A DNA stretch of 32,217 nucleotides from Rubrivivax sp. (GTDB lineage: Bacteria > Pseudomonadota > Gammaproteobacteria > Burkholderiales > Burkholderiaceae_C), in the NCBI GenBank assembly GCA_016788525.1, contig JAEUPD010000061.1, forward strand, positions 1 to 32,217. The letters are read 5' to 3'. A program made the translations under genes and the position numbers. Below the pieces are notes generated by a model, which searched no databases, was not told where the DNA came from, and worked only from the letters and a program-made list of their open reading frames with translations. This document shows positions 14,374 through 21,526 of this stretch, piece by piece. Each line of letters starts with the position of its first letter. Positions within the stretch are counted from its first letter, which is position 1.

Positions 14374-16626
14374 ATGAACAACGACCTCGAAGCCGCCCTC
14401 GGCCAGCGCCTGGCGCACCTGAAGGTCATCGGCCTGGCAGCAGGTTATGGCCCTTTCCTCGTGCTGCGCGACATCCGCATCGAAGCGCGGCCGGGGCTCA
14501 CCGTCGTCCTCGGCCCCAACGGTGCCGGCAAGACCACGCTGCTCAAAGCCATCGCGGGCCTGATCCCGCGCGCCGCCGGCACGCTGTGGTTCGACGGCGC
14601 CATCCTCGACCCCGAGGCCAAGACGAGCGAGATCGTCGAGCGCGGCCTGACGCTCGTGCCCGAGGGCCGGCAGCTCTTTGCGCAGATGACGGTGCGCGAG
14701 AACCTCGAGTTGGGCGGCTGGCTCGCGACGAAGGAAGAACGCAGCCAGCGCCTGGACGAAGTGCTCGCCCTCTTCCCGCGGCTGGCCGAGCGCATCGGCC
14801 AGCGCGCCGGCACCATGAGTGGCGGCGAACAGCAGATGGTTGCCGTGGGCCGCGCGATGATGAGCAAGCCGCGTCTCTTGATGCTCGACGAGCCCTCGCT
14901 CGGCCTCGCGCCCAAGATGGTGGACGAGCTGCTCGGCATGGCCCGGCGCATCGCCGACCAGGGCACCACCGTGCTGATGGTGGAGCAGAACGTGAAGAAG
15001 GCGCTGGCCGTGGCCGACCGCGGCTACGTGCTGGAGCGCGGGCGCATCGTCGCCAGCGGCCCCGCCAGCCTGCTGGCGCGCAGCACGGTCATCCGAGAGG
15101 CCTATCTCGGCAAGACCGACGAACGAACCTCAGCCAGCCGCGCCGCTGGCATCGCCACGAAGGAGAGCCCCGTGTCCGACCTCAGCATGCTCATCAACGG
15201 CCTCTCGGTCAGCGCCGAGAAGGGCGCCACCTTCGACCGCCGCAACCCGCTGGACGGCAGCGTGGCCACGCGCGCGCCCGCGGCCAGCGCCGCCGACGCG
15301 GTCGCCGCCTGCGACGCCGCTGCCGAGGCTTTCAAGACCTGGAAGGACACCGGCCCCAGCGAGCGCCGCATGCTGCTGCTGAAAGCCGCCGACGCGCTGG
15401 AGGCGAAGACACCCAAGTTCATCGAGGCCGTGCCCGCCGAGACCGGCGCAACCGGCATGTGGGCCGGCTTCAACGTGATGCTGGCCGCCGGCATGATCCG
15501 CGAGGCCGCCTCGCTCACCACGCAGATCGGCGGCGAGGTGATTCCCTCCGACGTGCCCGGCTCACTCGCGATGGGCGTGCGGCAGGCAGCCGGCGTGGTG
15601 CTCGGCATCGCGCCGTGGAACGCGCCCGTCATCCTGGGCGTGCGCGCGATTGCCACGCCGCTGGCCTGCGGCAACACGGTGATTCTCAAGGGCAGCGAGA
15701 ACTGCCCGCGCACGCACCAGCTCATCATCGAGGCGTTCCAGGACGCGGGCTTCCCGCCGGGCGTCGTCAACTACATCACCAACGCCCCGGCCGATGCGGG
15801 TGCGGTGGTGGAGGCGATGGTGTCGCACCCCGCCGTGCGCCGCGTGAACTTCACCGGCAGCACGCGCGTGGGCAAGCTCATCGCGCTGACCTGTGCCAAG
15901 TACCTGAAGCCGGTGGTGCTGGAACTCGGCGGCAAGGCGCCGCTGGTGGTGCTGGACGACGCCGAGATCGAAGCCGCGGTGAACGGCGCCGCCTTCGGCG
16001 CCTTTGCCAACAGCGGCCAGATCTGCATGAGCACCGAGCGCATCATCTGCGACAAGAAGATCGCCGACGACTTCGTGGCCCAGTTCGTGAAGAAGGCGAA
16101 GGCCCTGCCGCTGGGTGACCCGCGCAAGCCCGACCCCGTGGTGCTGGGCAGCGTCATCGGCATGGGCACGGTGGAGCACTGCAACGCGCTGATCGACGAC
16201 GCGCTGGCCAAGGGCGCCAAGCTCGTGTGCGGCGGCAAGGCCGACAACACGCTGATGCCCGCCACCGTGCTGGACCACGTGACGCCCAAGATGCGCATCT
16301 ACCACGAGGAGACCTTCGGCCCCGTGAAGTGCGTGGTTCGCGTGGACGGCGTGGACGAGGCGGTGGCCTGCGCGAACGACAACGAATACGGGTTGTCAGC
16401 CGCCGTGTTCGGCAAGGACACGGCGCGGGCGATTGCGGTGGCGCGGCGCATCGAGAGCGGCATCTGCCACGTGAACGGGCCCACCGTGCACGACGAGGCG
16501 CAGATGCCGTTTGGTGGCGTGAAGGGTTCCGGGATGGGGCGCTTCGGCGGGCGGGCGGGGATTGCGGAGTTCACCGAGCTGCGGTGGATCACGGTGCAGA
16601 CGGGGGAGAGGCACTACCCGTTCTGA
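14374..16626 (+). CDS. LivF-like ABC ATPase in one stop-free frame with aldehyde dehydrogenase
   Basis: From ATG 14374 the frame stays open for 750 codons. Residues 1-~250 are a complete LivF-type ATPase: LKVIGLAAGYGPFLVLRDI, Walker A GPNGAGKTT, VPEGRQLFAQMTVRENLELG, signature MSGGEQQMVAVGRAMM, Walker B LLMLDEPSLGLAP, H-loop VLMVEQNVKKAL, and the family's usual end VIREAYLGK. A stop would be expected there. Instead a ~20-residue linker (TDERTSASRAAGIATKESP) runs into the aldehyde dehydrogenase. An internal GTG with a strong ribosome-binding site opens the dehydrogenase at 15172, so the locus may make a fusion protein, a free dehydrogenase, or both. Loss of a single stop codon is the simplest origin. 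The ATPase would act at the inner membrane with the LivH/LivM-like permeases. Confidence 0.8.
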   Translation: MNNDLEAALGQRLAHLKVIGLAAGYGPFLVLRDIRIEARPGLTVVLGPNGAGKTTLLKAIAGLIPRAAGTLWFDGAILDPEAKTSEIVERGLTLVPEGRQLFAQMTVRENLELGGWLATKEERSQRLDEVLALFPRLAERIGQRAGTMSGGEQQMVAVGRAMMSKPRLLMLDEPSLGLAPKMVDELLGMARRIADQGTTVLMVEQNVKKALAVADRGYVLERGRIVASGPASLLARSTVIREAYLGKTDERTSASRAAGIATKESPVSDLSMLINGLSVSAEKGATFDRRNPLDGSVATRAPAASAADAVAACDAAAEAFKTWKDTGPSERRMLLLKAADALEAKTPKFIEAVPAETGATGMWAGFNVMLAAGMIREAASLTTQIGGEVIPSDVPGSLAMGVRQAAGVVLGIAPWNAPVILGVRAIATPLACGNTVILKGSENCPRTHQLIIEAFQDAGFPPGVVNYITNAPADAGAVVEAMVSHPAVRRVNFTGSTRVGKLIALTCAKYLKPVVLELGGKAPLVVLDDAEIEAAVNGAAFGAFANSGQICMSTERIICDKKIADDFVAQFVKKAKALPLGDPRKPDPVVLGSVIGMGTVEHCNALIDDALAKGAKLVCGGKADNTLMPATVLDHVTPKMRIYHEETFGPVKCVVRVDGVDEAVACANDNEYGLSAAVFGKDTARAIAVARRIESGICHVNGPTVHDEAQMPFGGVKGSGMGRFGGRAGIAEFTELRWITVQTGERHYPF
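15160..15174 (+). promoter_or_regulatory. Internal ribosome-binding site and GTG start of the aldehyde dehydrogenase
   Basis: AAGGAG at 15160-15165, six bases before GTG 15172, lies within the open frame joining the LivF-like ATPase and the dehydrogenase. It is among the strongest Shine-Dalgarno sequences in this operon, which argues that a free dehydrogenase is still translated. Confidence 0.7.
15172..16626 (+). CDS. NAD(P)-dependent aldehyde dehydrogenase (salicylaldehyde/vanillin dehydrogenase-like)
   Basis: 484 residues if started at GTG 15172. AAGGAG lies 6 bases upstream, ideal for initiation, although the frame is also open from the LivF-like gene. Oxidises an aldehyde to the acid with NAD(P). 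Visible: cofactor segment GIAPWNAPVILGVRAIATPL, KGSENCPRTH, FTGSTRVGKLIA, general base in LELGGKAP (E251), catalytic nucleophile in SGQICMSTER (C285), EETFGPVKCVVRV, and the C-terminal MPFGGVKGSGMGRFGG. The QICMSTER wording and the closing SGMGRFGGRAGIAEFTELRW resemble aromatic-aldehyde dehydrogenases such as salicylaldehyde (NahF/DoxF-like) and vanillin dehydrogenases. Operon context with an AraC/FeaR-like regulator and a LivKHMGF-type importer supports uptake and oxidation of an aromatic compound. The exact substrate is not decidable here. Confidence 0.92.
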   Translation: MSDLSMLINGLSVSAEKGATFDRRNPLDGSVATRAPAASAADAVAACDAAAEAFKTWKDTGPSERRMLLLKAADALEAKTPKFIEAVPAETGATGMWAGFNVMLAAGMIREAASLTTQIGGEVIPSDVPGSLAMGVRQAAGVVLGIAPWNAPVILGVRAIATPLACGNTVILKGSENCPRTHQLIIEAFQDAGFPPGVVNYITNAPADAGAVVEAMVSHPAVRRVNFTGSTRVGKLIALTCAKYLKPVVLELGGKAPLVVLDDAEIEAAVNGAAFGAFANSGQICMSTERIICDKKIADDFVAQFVKKAKALPLGDPRKPDPVVLGSVIGMGTVEHCNALIDDALAKGAKLVCGGKADNTLMPATVLDHVTPKMRIYHEETFGPVKCVVRVDGVDEAVACANDNEYGLSAAVFGKDTARAIAVARRIESGICHVNGPTVHDEAQMPFGGVKGSGMGRFGGRAGIAEFTELRWITVQTGERHYPF

Positions 16627-16691
16627 GCTGGGCCGGCTCGGAGTCGCTGGCTCTGCTGACTTCTTGGGCCGCGCGTTCGACGAGCGGCACC

Positions 16692-16822
16692 GGCAAGGCC
16701 GCGGGCGGGAGCCCGTCGGGGCTTAGTTGCGGCGGTCGGGCTCTGGGGGCCCGACTGCCTTGCGCTGCTCGGCCTGGGGTCGCGCTCACAACTCGCTTCA
16801 CTCGCTGCGCTCGTTTCGCGCC
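16692..16822 (+). repeat. Large palindromic intergenic repeat, copy 5 (truncated, orientation A)
   Basis: Only the left half of the element remains: GGCAAGGCCGCGGGCGGG, GCTTAGTTGCGGCGGTCGGG, GGGGCCCGACTGCCTTGCGC, and CAACTCGCTTCACTCGCTGC, ending at GCTCGTTTCGCGCCCC. The hairpin GTCGGGCTC/GGGCCCGAC is kept. It lies between the convergent 3' ends of the dehydrogenase and the restriction endonuclease genes, where the restriction-modification segment begins, and may mark the edge of that insertion. Confidence 0.8.
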
Positions 16823-16834
16823 CCTTGCTCTGCC

Positions 16835-17752
16835 TCACTTCGTGGAGCCGATGAACTCGCCGAGCTTGTCGAGGTCGTGGGACCAGAAAAGGGATAGGCC
16901 GCGCAACTGCGCCTGTTCGAGGTTCAGCACCTTGAAGACTCCGGCCAGCGCGGCGGCAGGCACGACCTGCGCGGTGCCGAACTGCTTGATCCAGTATTCG
17001 GCTTTGACTGCTGCGTCGTTGTTCAGGCGCTTGACGCTGTTGGTCGCGCTGTTCGACACCTTGCACTCGATCGCCATGAGACGCGTGTCGTGCAATCGCA
17101 CGACAACGTCGGCCTTGCGCTCGCCGAGCAGACATTCAGCGCAGAACTGCATGGCCTGCGGCCCTTTGACGATCGTGTTGATCGCCACGGCCGGGGCCTC
17201 GGTGAAGCCCATGTTGCGAAGGTAGTCCTTCACTGTTGTCTCTTGATTCTCCTTGCCCTCGTTGCGTCGCTCGGTCGCGATGCGCTGTGCGGCCAGGAGT
17301 ACAGAAGACGCCAGCAAGGCAGCTTCGCGCTGGCGAGCGGTCGGAGCGCCGCCGGCTTCCATCCATGGAAAGCGGTGGGGGTCGATCACGCGCTCAATGA
17401 CCGCGAACACCTTGCGCAGCGACTCGGGCTCGTTCCTCAAGATGCCGGGAGCGATCGAATCGACATCGGCGACGACTTGCAGATCGTCATCCGAGATCGG
17501 CGGGCCGGCCAAATAGCGCAACGCTTCGCCGAGGCCCAGGCCATATGCTTCGGCAAGGTTGTCGTCGGTGATCGCGCCAGGGTTGAGGTCGCTCAGCTTC
17601 TTGAAGAGCAGCTCGAACTTGCCTCGCGCCTGTTTGTAGTGTGTTGCCCAGGAGCCAGTGACGGCCAAGCGCTCAGTCCTGAACTGAGCGGCAGAGGTCG
17701 CGGCGTCTTCGGCGAGTTCGGCAGTGGTCCATCGAGGCGGTGCGCTTGTCAT
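16835..17752 (-). CDS. XamI-family type II restriction endonuclease
   Basis: 305 residues matching the XamI family, whose founding member recognises GTCGAC. The N-terminal two thirds are helical (FRTERLAVTGSWATHYKQAR, LNPGAITDDNLAEAYGLGLG, DPHRFPWMEAGGAPTARQRE). The probable PD-(D/E)xK core is RKADVVVRLHDTRLMAIECK with D215, E229 and K231. The ATG at 17752 overlaps the stop of the methylase gene (ATGA), a classical coupling that lets the methylase be made first. Base composition is nearer 60% GC than the ~70% around it, consistent with transfer. The recognition sequence is inferred from the family only. Confidence 0.87.
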   Translation of the reverse strand: MTSAPPRWTTAELAEDAATSAAQFRTERLAVTGSWATHYKQARGKFELLFKKLSDLNPGAITDDNLAEAYGLGLGEALRYLAGPPISDDDLQVVADVDSIAPGILRNEPESLRKVFAVIERVIDPHRFPWMEAGGAPTARQREAALLASSVLLAAQRIATERRNEGKENQETTVKDYLRNMGFTEAPAVAINTIVKGPQAMQFCAECLLGERKADVVVRLHDTRLMAIECKVSNSATNSVKRLNNDAAVKAEYWIKQFGTAQVVPAAALAGVFKVLNLEQAQLRGLSLFWSHDLDKLGEFIGSTK

Positions 17753-19392
17753 GCGGACAATGTTTCCAGGCTTGGGATTCGCAGGCGCTCGATCTCCTTG
17801 GGCTCGAACTTGGTCAAGCCTCCGGCATAGGTTCTGCCGCTCCCCGTGTTGATGTTCTTGTTGAGCCACGTCACTAGCCGCGCCATGACACCGTCGGCCA
17901 GCGGCTGGCTCGGGTAGAGGCCGTGCGCGACGTTGATGTGTCGCGCGCCACATGCGTTGACCGTGAACTGAGGCGGCCGGCGGGCCATGTATGTGCAAAG
18001 GATGGGCGCCGGAGCCTTGAGGCCTACGGACCACCAGGCTTTGCGGTGCCGCGCGATGTAACTCCGATCTGCGCCGTTGAGCTTCGCCCAGGACAGAAAG
18101 TCGCTGACGCGTCGGCGCTCTTCCTTGGTGAAGTCGTCCAGCTCGGCCGGCAGGTCGATGACACGGCGCAGGTCCTCGGCCGAGTTCAGATGCGCGCCGG
18201 CGTGGATCAGGTCTTTGGCCTTGGTGACGGCCGGCAGCTTGACACGATCGGGCAGGCCCTGAGCATGCTCACCGGCAATCCAGACGACGTTTGCACCCGT
18301 GACCTGACCACGATGCACACGGAACAGCTCACCAAGCTCGATGTCACCGGCTATGGCTGGCTCGGACGGTCGAACGATGATCGACCAGCGCGGCGCGGAA
18401 TGCAGCTTCTCGCGCGGGATGTCGGTTCCGTTGGTTAAGCCGTTGAGGCGTTCCAGCTCATCGATGGCGTGCACCCGCACCGGTTCTGCCGTCTTGCCGA
18501 CGCGGAAGCAGGTGATCGCGGCCGTCGTCGCCGTTCCCGGGAAGGCTTCGACGGTCGGCTCGAGCACGTGCAGGGCCACTCCTCCCAACTCGTCGAGCAA
18601 GAGCCGACGAAGCGCAGAACCGTAGTTCACATCCAGCCACTCGGCTGAGGTGATGAATGCGCCTACATCTCCCGCCTTCGCGAGCAAGCGCGTTTGCAGG
18701 AAGAAGTGCAGATGCAGGCCAGCCAGCGCGCTCGCCTTGATGCCGAAGTCGGCGAAGGTCGAGGCGTACCAGGCTTTCCAGTCCTCGGCGATGTCGTGGT
18801 GTCGCACGTATGGCGGATTGCCGATGAAGACGGTCATGCCGGCGCAGCGCGGCAGCTTGACCTCGCGATAGTCCTTGACCAGTACGGTCGCCCGATCGGT
18901 CCACCCGCGAGCGGCGAGGTTCGCACGCAGCATCAGCGCAGCCAGCGGATCCATCTCCACAGCCACGAGTTGCGCATCTGGGAAAGCCTCGCCTGCCGCT
19001 AGGACGAAGCGACCCGAACCCGCTCCCGGATCGACGACGCGGGCCGGCGTTCCTTGGCTGGCCAGCCAAGTCATCATCGAGCGGACAATCGGCGCAGGCG
19101 TATAGACGGCGCCGGTGGCGCGCCGCTCGGCTGCCGATCGGACTGACGAGAAGGCTTCCCCAAGCGGGTCAGCTCCACGGGCGATTGCTTTGCGGATCGT
19201 CTCGATGTCCCGAGGCACGAGCCCCGATGCAAACGCAGCCTCTGCCAGCTTGCGCTCGGCCGCAGACAGGCTGCCTTGTTCGCCGATTAGGGCCAGGCAC
19301 AGGGCTGCCAGTTCTTGCTCCGTCTGCACGACCACTTCCGTTCTCTCCAAGACAGCAAACAGGTCAGCTTGGCCCGGTAGCTGCTTCTTCAT
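17749..19392 (-). CDS. N6-adenine DNA methyltransferase of the XamI-like restriction-modification system
   Basis: 547 residues, gamma-type adenine methyltransferase that would protect host DNA at the endonuclease's site. Residues 93-110 (TGAVYTPAPIVRSMMTWL) are the usual lead-in; the S-adenosylmethionine motif DPGAGSGRF is at 121-129, VAVEMDPLA at 144-152, and catalytic NPPY at 192-195 followed by VRHHDIAEDWKAWY. The C-terminal half (from about 300) is the target-recognition part, with a TaqI-like arrangement. ATG 19392 is followed by KKQLPGQADLFAV; its ribosome-binding site is weak. It is the first gene of a two-gene operon with the endonuclease. No controller (C) protein gene is visible. 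Confidence 0.9.
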   Translation of the reverse strand: MKKQLPGQADLFAVLERTEVVVQTEQELAALCLALIGEQGSLSAAERKLAEAAFASGLVPRDIETIRKAIARGADPLGEAFSSVRSAAERRATGAVYTPAPIVRSMMTWLASQGTPARVVDPGAGSGRFVLAAGEAFPDAQLVAVEMDPLAALMLRANLAARGWTDRATVLVKDYREVKLPRCAGMTVFIGNPPYVRHHDIAEDWKAWYASTFADFGIKASALAGLHLHFFLQTRLLAKAGDVGAFITSAEWLDVNYGSALRRLLLDELGGVALHVLEPTVEAFPGTATTAAITCFRVGKTAEPVRVHAIDELERLNGLTNGTDIPREKLHSAPRWSIIVRPSEPAIAGDIELGELFRVHRGQVTGANVVWIAGEHAQGLPDRVKLPAVTKAKDLIHAGAHLNSAEDLRRVIDLPAELDDFTKEERRRVSDFLSWAKLNGADRSYIARHRKAWWSVGLKAPAPILCTYMARRPPQFTVNACGARHINVAHGLYPSQPLADGVMARLVTWLNKNINTGSGRTYAGGLTKFEPKEIERLRIPSLETLSA

Positions 19393-19969
19393 GAAGGCAC
19401 ACGCATCTAGTCACCCACAACGTGAGAGGCGCGCCAATGTTGGACGCAGCAAGCCTGCAGGAACCTCGCGCAACTCTCACTCCCATCGCGTGGAAGCTGA
19501 GGGGACCGGTCACCGCATTCCTCCCAGTCGGTCGCCTCGAGCTGGACGGCTGCGTCACATTTGACCATGCGGTGCAAAGGCTCCGGCCAGAGCTGTTGTT
19601 ACGTACAGTATGACCCTTCCAGGCGCTTCTGTCGACGCGCTCGAGGACACCCGACGATCGATCGGCCCTTTGGACGCTGGCGCCGAGGTTCCACCGCAAA
19701 GGTCAACGCCATCATCTCGGCGTCGGGCGAGCGGCTCCATCCGGAGCTGCCGGATCGCAGGGACCTTGGCGCTGCCTGAACGAGATGCCCGGTCCGATCG
19801 CCATGAAGCATCCGCAAAGGGCTGCACAGCCGGGGCGCTCCGGGAACTCGCGCACTTCCCTCGGCTGTTGACACTGACATCGGTTGCGGTGAAGACGTAG
19901 CTCGGGGCGGCCAGCTTGCTCGAGGACGGTTGGGTGGTTGGTCTATCCGCGCTCGGTGCGGTGGCGGGC
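19393..19969. other. Spacer upstream of the restriction-modification operon; no gene recognised
   Basis: About 580 bases. Several frames of 60-110 codons exist on both strands, but none has family features, good start context or consistent codon use. It includes TTGTTACGTACAGTATGA near 19595, the most AT-rich patch, and a GTCGAC site at 19631. It should contain the methylase promoter, which reads leftward. It may hold decayed coding sequence related to the remnant just downstream. Confidence 0.35.
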
Positions 19970-20175
19970 CAAGGTGCTGACAGGCGCTGCGGCTGTGCTT
20001 CGCGGACCTGAACGTCCTCGGCAGCGATCGCACGCGGCGCATCGACCTTGAGACTCTTCATGGTGGCGGCGCTGGAGAACGACGCGCTCGTCCACCAGGC
20101 GCCGGCCATCGCGAGCTGCAAGGCGCCTTGGGCGCCGGCGCATGCGGTGGCGGGAGCGGTGCGAGGCTGATGGGA
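19970..20175 (+). pseudogene. Decayed second copy of the NAD(P)-binding protein gene (3' part)
   Basis: Matches the intact gene at 22389-23093 in two blocks. TTCGCGGACCTGAACG matches the intact gene near 22800, then about 120 bases are missing, then CGCACGCGGCGCATCGAC through TTCATGGTGGCGGCGCTGGA and CACCAGGCGCCGGCCATC match 22940-23030. A one-base insertion before CTTCATGG breaks the frame relative to the intact gene. After it the text still reads VAALENDALVHQAPAI, then SCKAPWAPAHAVAGAVRG and a stop, close to the intact C-terminus. Similarity is about 85-90% by eye in the aligned blocks. It is a remnant of a tandem or inserted paralogue. Confidence 0.75.
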
Positions 20176-20224
20176 CATCCCCGCGCAATGGACGCTCCGG
20201 CCCTTCGTGCACGCCTCGGCGCCT

Positions 20225-20470
20225 CCGCAAAGGGATGTGCGGGCAGGGCGCGGCGCGAATCTGCGGCGCTGAGCAGCACAGGGCTCCTGGCCGCGCGCGT
20301 ACCCGCACGCTTCCATGACTGACTCGCGAACACTGTCTGAGCGGAACGAGCGCAGCGAGTGAAGCGAGTTGTTCGCGGGCCAGGAGCCCGAGCAGCGGAA
20401 GGAAGTCGGGCCCCCAGGGCCTGACCGCCGCAGCCAAGCGCTGCGCCCTGCCCGCACAGCCCTTTGCCGC
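20225..20470 (-). repeat. Large palindromic intergenic repeat, copy 6 (orientation B)
   Basis: Full-length and very close to copy 2: GGGATGTGCGGGCAGGGCGC, then GGCTCCTGGCCGCGCGCGTA, then GACTCGCGAACACTGTCTGA, then GAGCGCAGCGAGTGAAGCGA, and closing arm CGCCCTGCCCGCACAGCCCT. Left flank GCACGCCTCGGCGCCTCCGC matches the flanks of copies 2 and 7. It lies between the paralogue remnant and the broken HEPN toxin gene. Confidence 0.87.
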
Positions 20471-20482
20471 CCCGGCCGGTGG

Positions 20483-20838
20483 TCAGTACTTCGAGCCGGC
20501 TCGCCCGATCATCCGGTGAACCGCGGAGGTCAGCTCCGGAAGGTCCTGCTCGACCACGAGTCACACCGAGCCGAGATCGACGCCGAGATAGCCGTGAACG
20601 ATGACGTTCCGGAAACCGCTCAGCTCGCGCCAGGGAATCTGCGACTCCGTGGCCTTGATCTCGCTCGATAGCCGCTGGCTCGACTCCGTCAACATCTGCA
20701 GATTGCGAATGACCGCGTCCTGCACGAGGCGCGAATCGTCGAAGCGGGCACGCTCGCCATCGTGTACTCGCGAATGCGGTCGAGGCAATCGAGCATGTGC
20801 GCCAGCAGCACCCGGTCTGCTTCGGCGCCCGGGTTCAC
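20483..20838 (-). pseudogene. hepT: HEPN (HepT/DUF86) toxin gene, broken by a frameshift and a nonsense codon
   Basis: HepT toxins are RNases of the HEPN fold paired with an MNT nucleotidyltransferase. The GTG start at 20838 overlaps the MNT stop (GTGA). The frame reads MNPGAEADRVLLAHMLDC and DRIREYT, then a one-base deletion near 20761-20763 shifts it. In the next frame it resumes as DGERARFDDSRLVQDAVIRN, LQMLTESSQRLSSEIK, WRELSGFRNVIVHGYLGVDL. RNVIVHGY (about 20588-20611) is the catalytic RX4HxY motif. A TGA at 20561-20563 then replaces the family's conserved Trp, after which the same frame still reads LVVEQDLPELTSAVHRMI to a natural stop at 20483. Restored length is about 118 residues, normal for the family. 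Two lesions make a functional toxin unlikely. Confidence 0.8.
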
Positions 20839-21119
20839 AGCAGCACCGCGTCAGCCAGGACACGCTCGCGCAGCGCCGGGTGCAGGCCCGCCTCGGTGAC
20901 GACGTCCACACGGCGGCCGAGCAACTCCTGCGCATCCAGCAACAAACCACCCAAGGCGAGGGCGCTGGTGCCCGGCGCGAGCGTCACCAGCAGGTCGACG
21001 TCGCTGTCGTCCCGGGCGTCGCCACGGCTCATCGAACCGAACACGCGCAGGCTGGCCATGCCCCGCCGGCGGGCCATGGCCAACAACTCGTCTCGATGGG
21101 CCTCGATGAGAGGGTGCAT
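20835..21119 (-). CDS. mntA: MNT-domain nucleotidyltransferase antitoxin (MntA-like)
   Basis: 94 residues, minimal nucleotidyltransferase. The active-site pattern GSMSRGDARDDSDVDLLV has the GSxSRG motif at residues 28-33 and the metal-binding aspartates D40 and D42. The C-terminus RRVDVVTEAGLHPALRERVL fits the family's DVV...L.p.lr..I..e ending. Studied MntA proteins neutralise HepT by adding AMP to the tyrosine of the RX4HxY motif. Here the gene is intact and overlaps its toxin partner by four bases, but the partner is broken. The start ATG 21119 is the family-typical one (MHPLIEAHRDELLA). Confidence 0.88.
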   Translation of the reverse strand: MHPLIEAHRDELLAMARRRGMASLRVFGSMSRGDARDDSDVDLLVTLAPGTSALALGGLLLDAQELLGRRVDVVTEAGLHPALRERVLADAVLL

Positions 21120-21288
21120 GAGAGTCAGTTTACCGAAGCCACGATGCCCGTTGCCCTCGTTTGGCGCCGGGCTGCCCGCAATCCCGCTGGCTCACGCGCG
21201 CCGGCCATTCGGCCCGCTGGCCCCAGGGCAGCGTGCAGCCGCTTTGGCGGGCGGGCCGGCACGTGGGCCACCCTCGAAGGCAGCCCTG

Positions 21289-21306
21289 TTGCACCATTCG
21301 ATGCAA
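21289..21306. promoter_or_regulatory. Short inverted repeat upstream of the RHH fragment
   Basis: TTGCA and TGCAA separated by 8 bases, in the otherwise GC-rich spacer between the MNT gene (leftward) and the ribbon-helix-helix frame (rightward). Ribbon-helix-helix antitoxins usually bind such palindromes over their own promoters. The site is short and could be chance. Confidence 0.25.
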
Positions 21307-21328
21307 TACGCCATCACCCCAGGGTGCC

Positions 21329-21494
21329 GTGCGCACCATCTCCCTCCGGCTCGACGACCGCACCAATGCCTTGCTACGTCTGATCTGCGAGCGGCTCGGG
21401 GTGAGCGAGGCGAGCGCGCTGAAGGCGGCCATCGAGCCTTGACGCTGGTGCCGATTTGCTGGCGAGCTTCTTTCGGGTGGTTGCGCCCTCATAG
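21329..21494 (+). pseudogene. Ribbon-helix-helix (CopG-like) DNA-binding protein, apparently frameshifted
   Basis: From GTG 21329 the text reads MRTISLRLDDRTNALLRLIC then ERLGVSEASALKAAIEP and stops at 21442 after 37 residues. That covers the ribbon, helix A and the beginning of helix B of a CopG-type antitoxin. A one-base shift at about 21440 would continue as DAGADLLASFFRVVAPS to a stop at 21494, giving the ~55-residue length common for this group. No toxin gene follows. It may be a degraded antitoxin or a very short intact one. Confidence 0.5.
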
Positions 21495-21526
21495 GGGCGC
21501 CAGCGCGTGCCCGCCGCCGCCCGGCG

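Noticed and set aside
20561-20563. TGA in the hepT-like gene as a selenocysteine codon
   Set aside because: The family has Trp at this place, no selenocysteine element is visible after it, and the same gene has an upstream frameshift, so a nonsense mutation is simpler.
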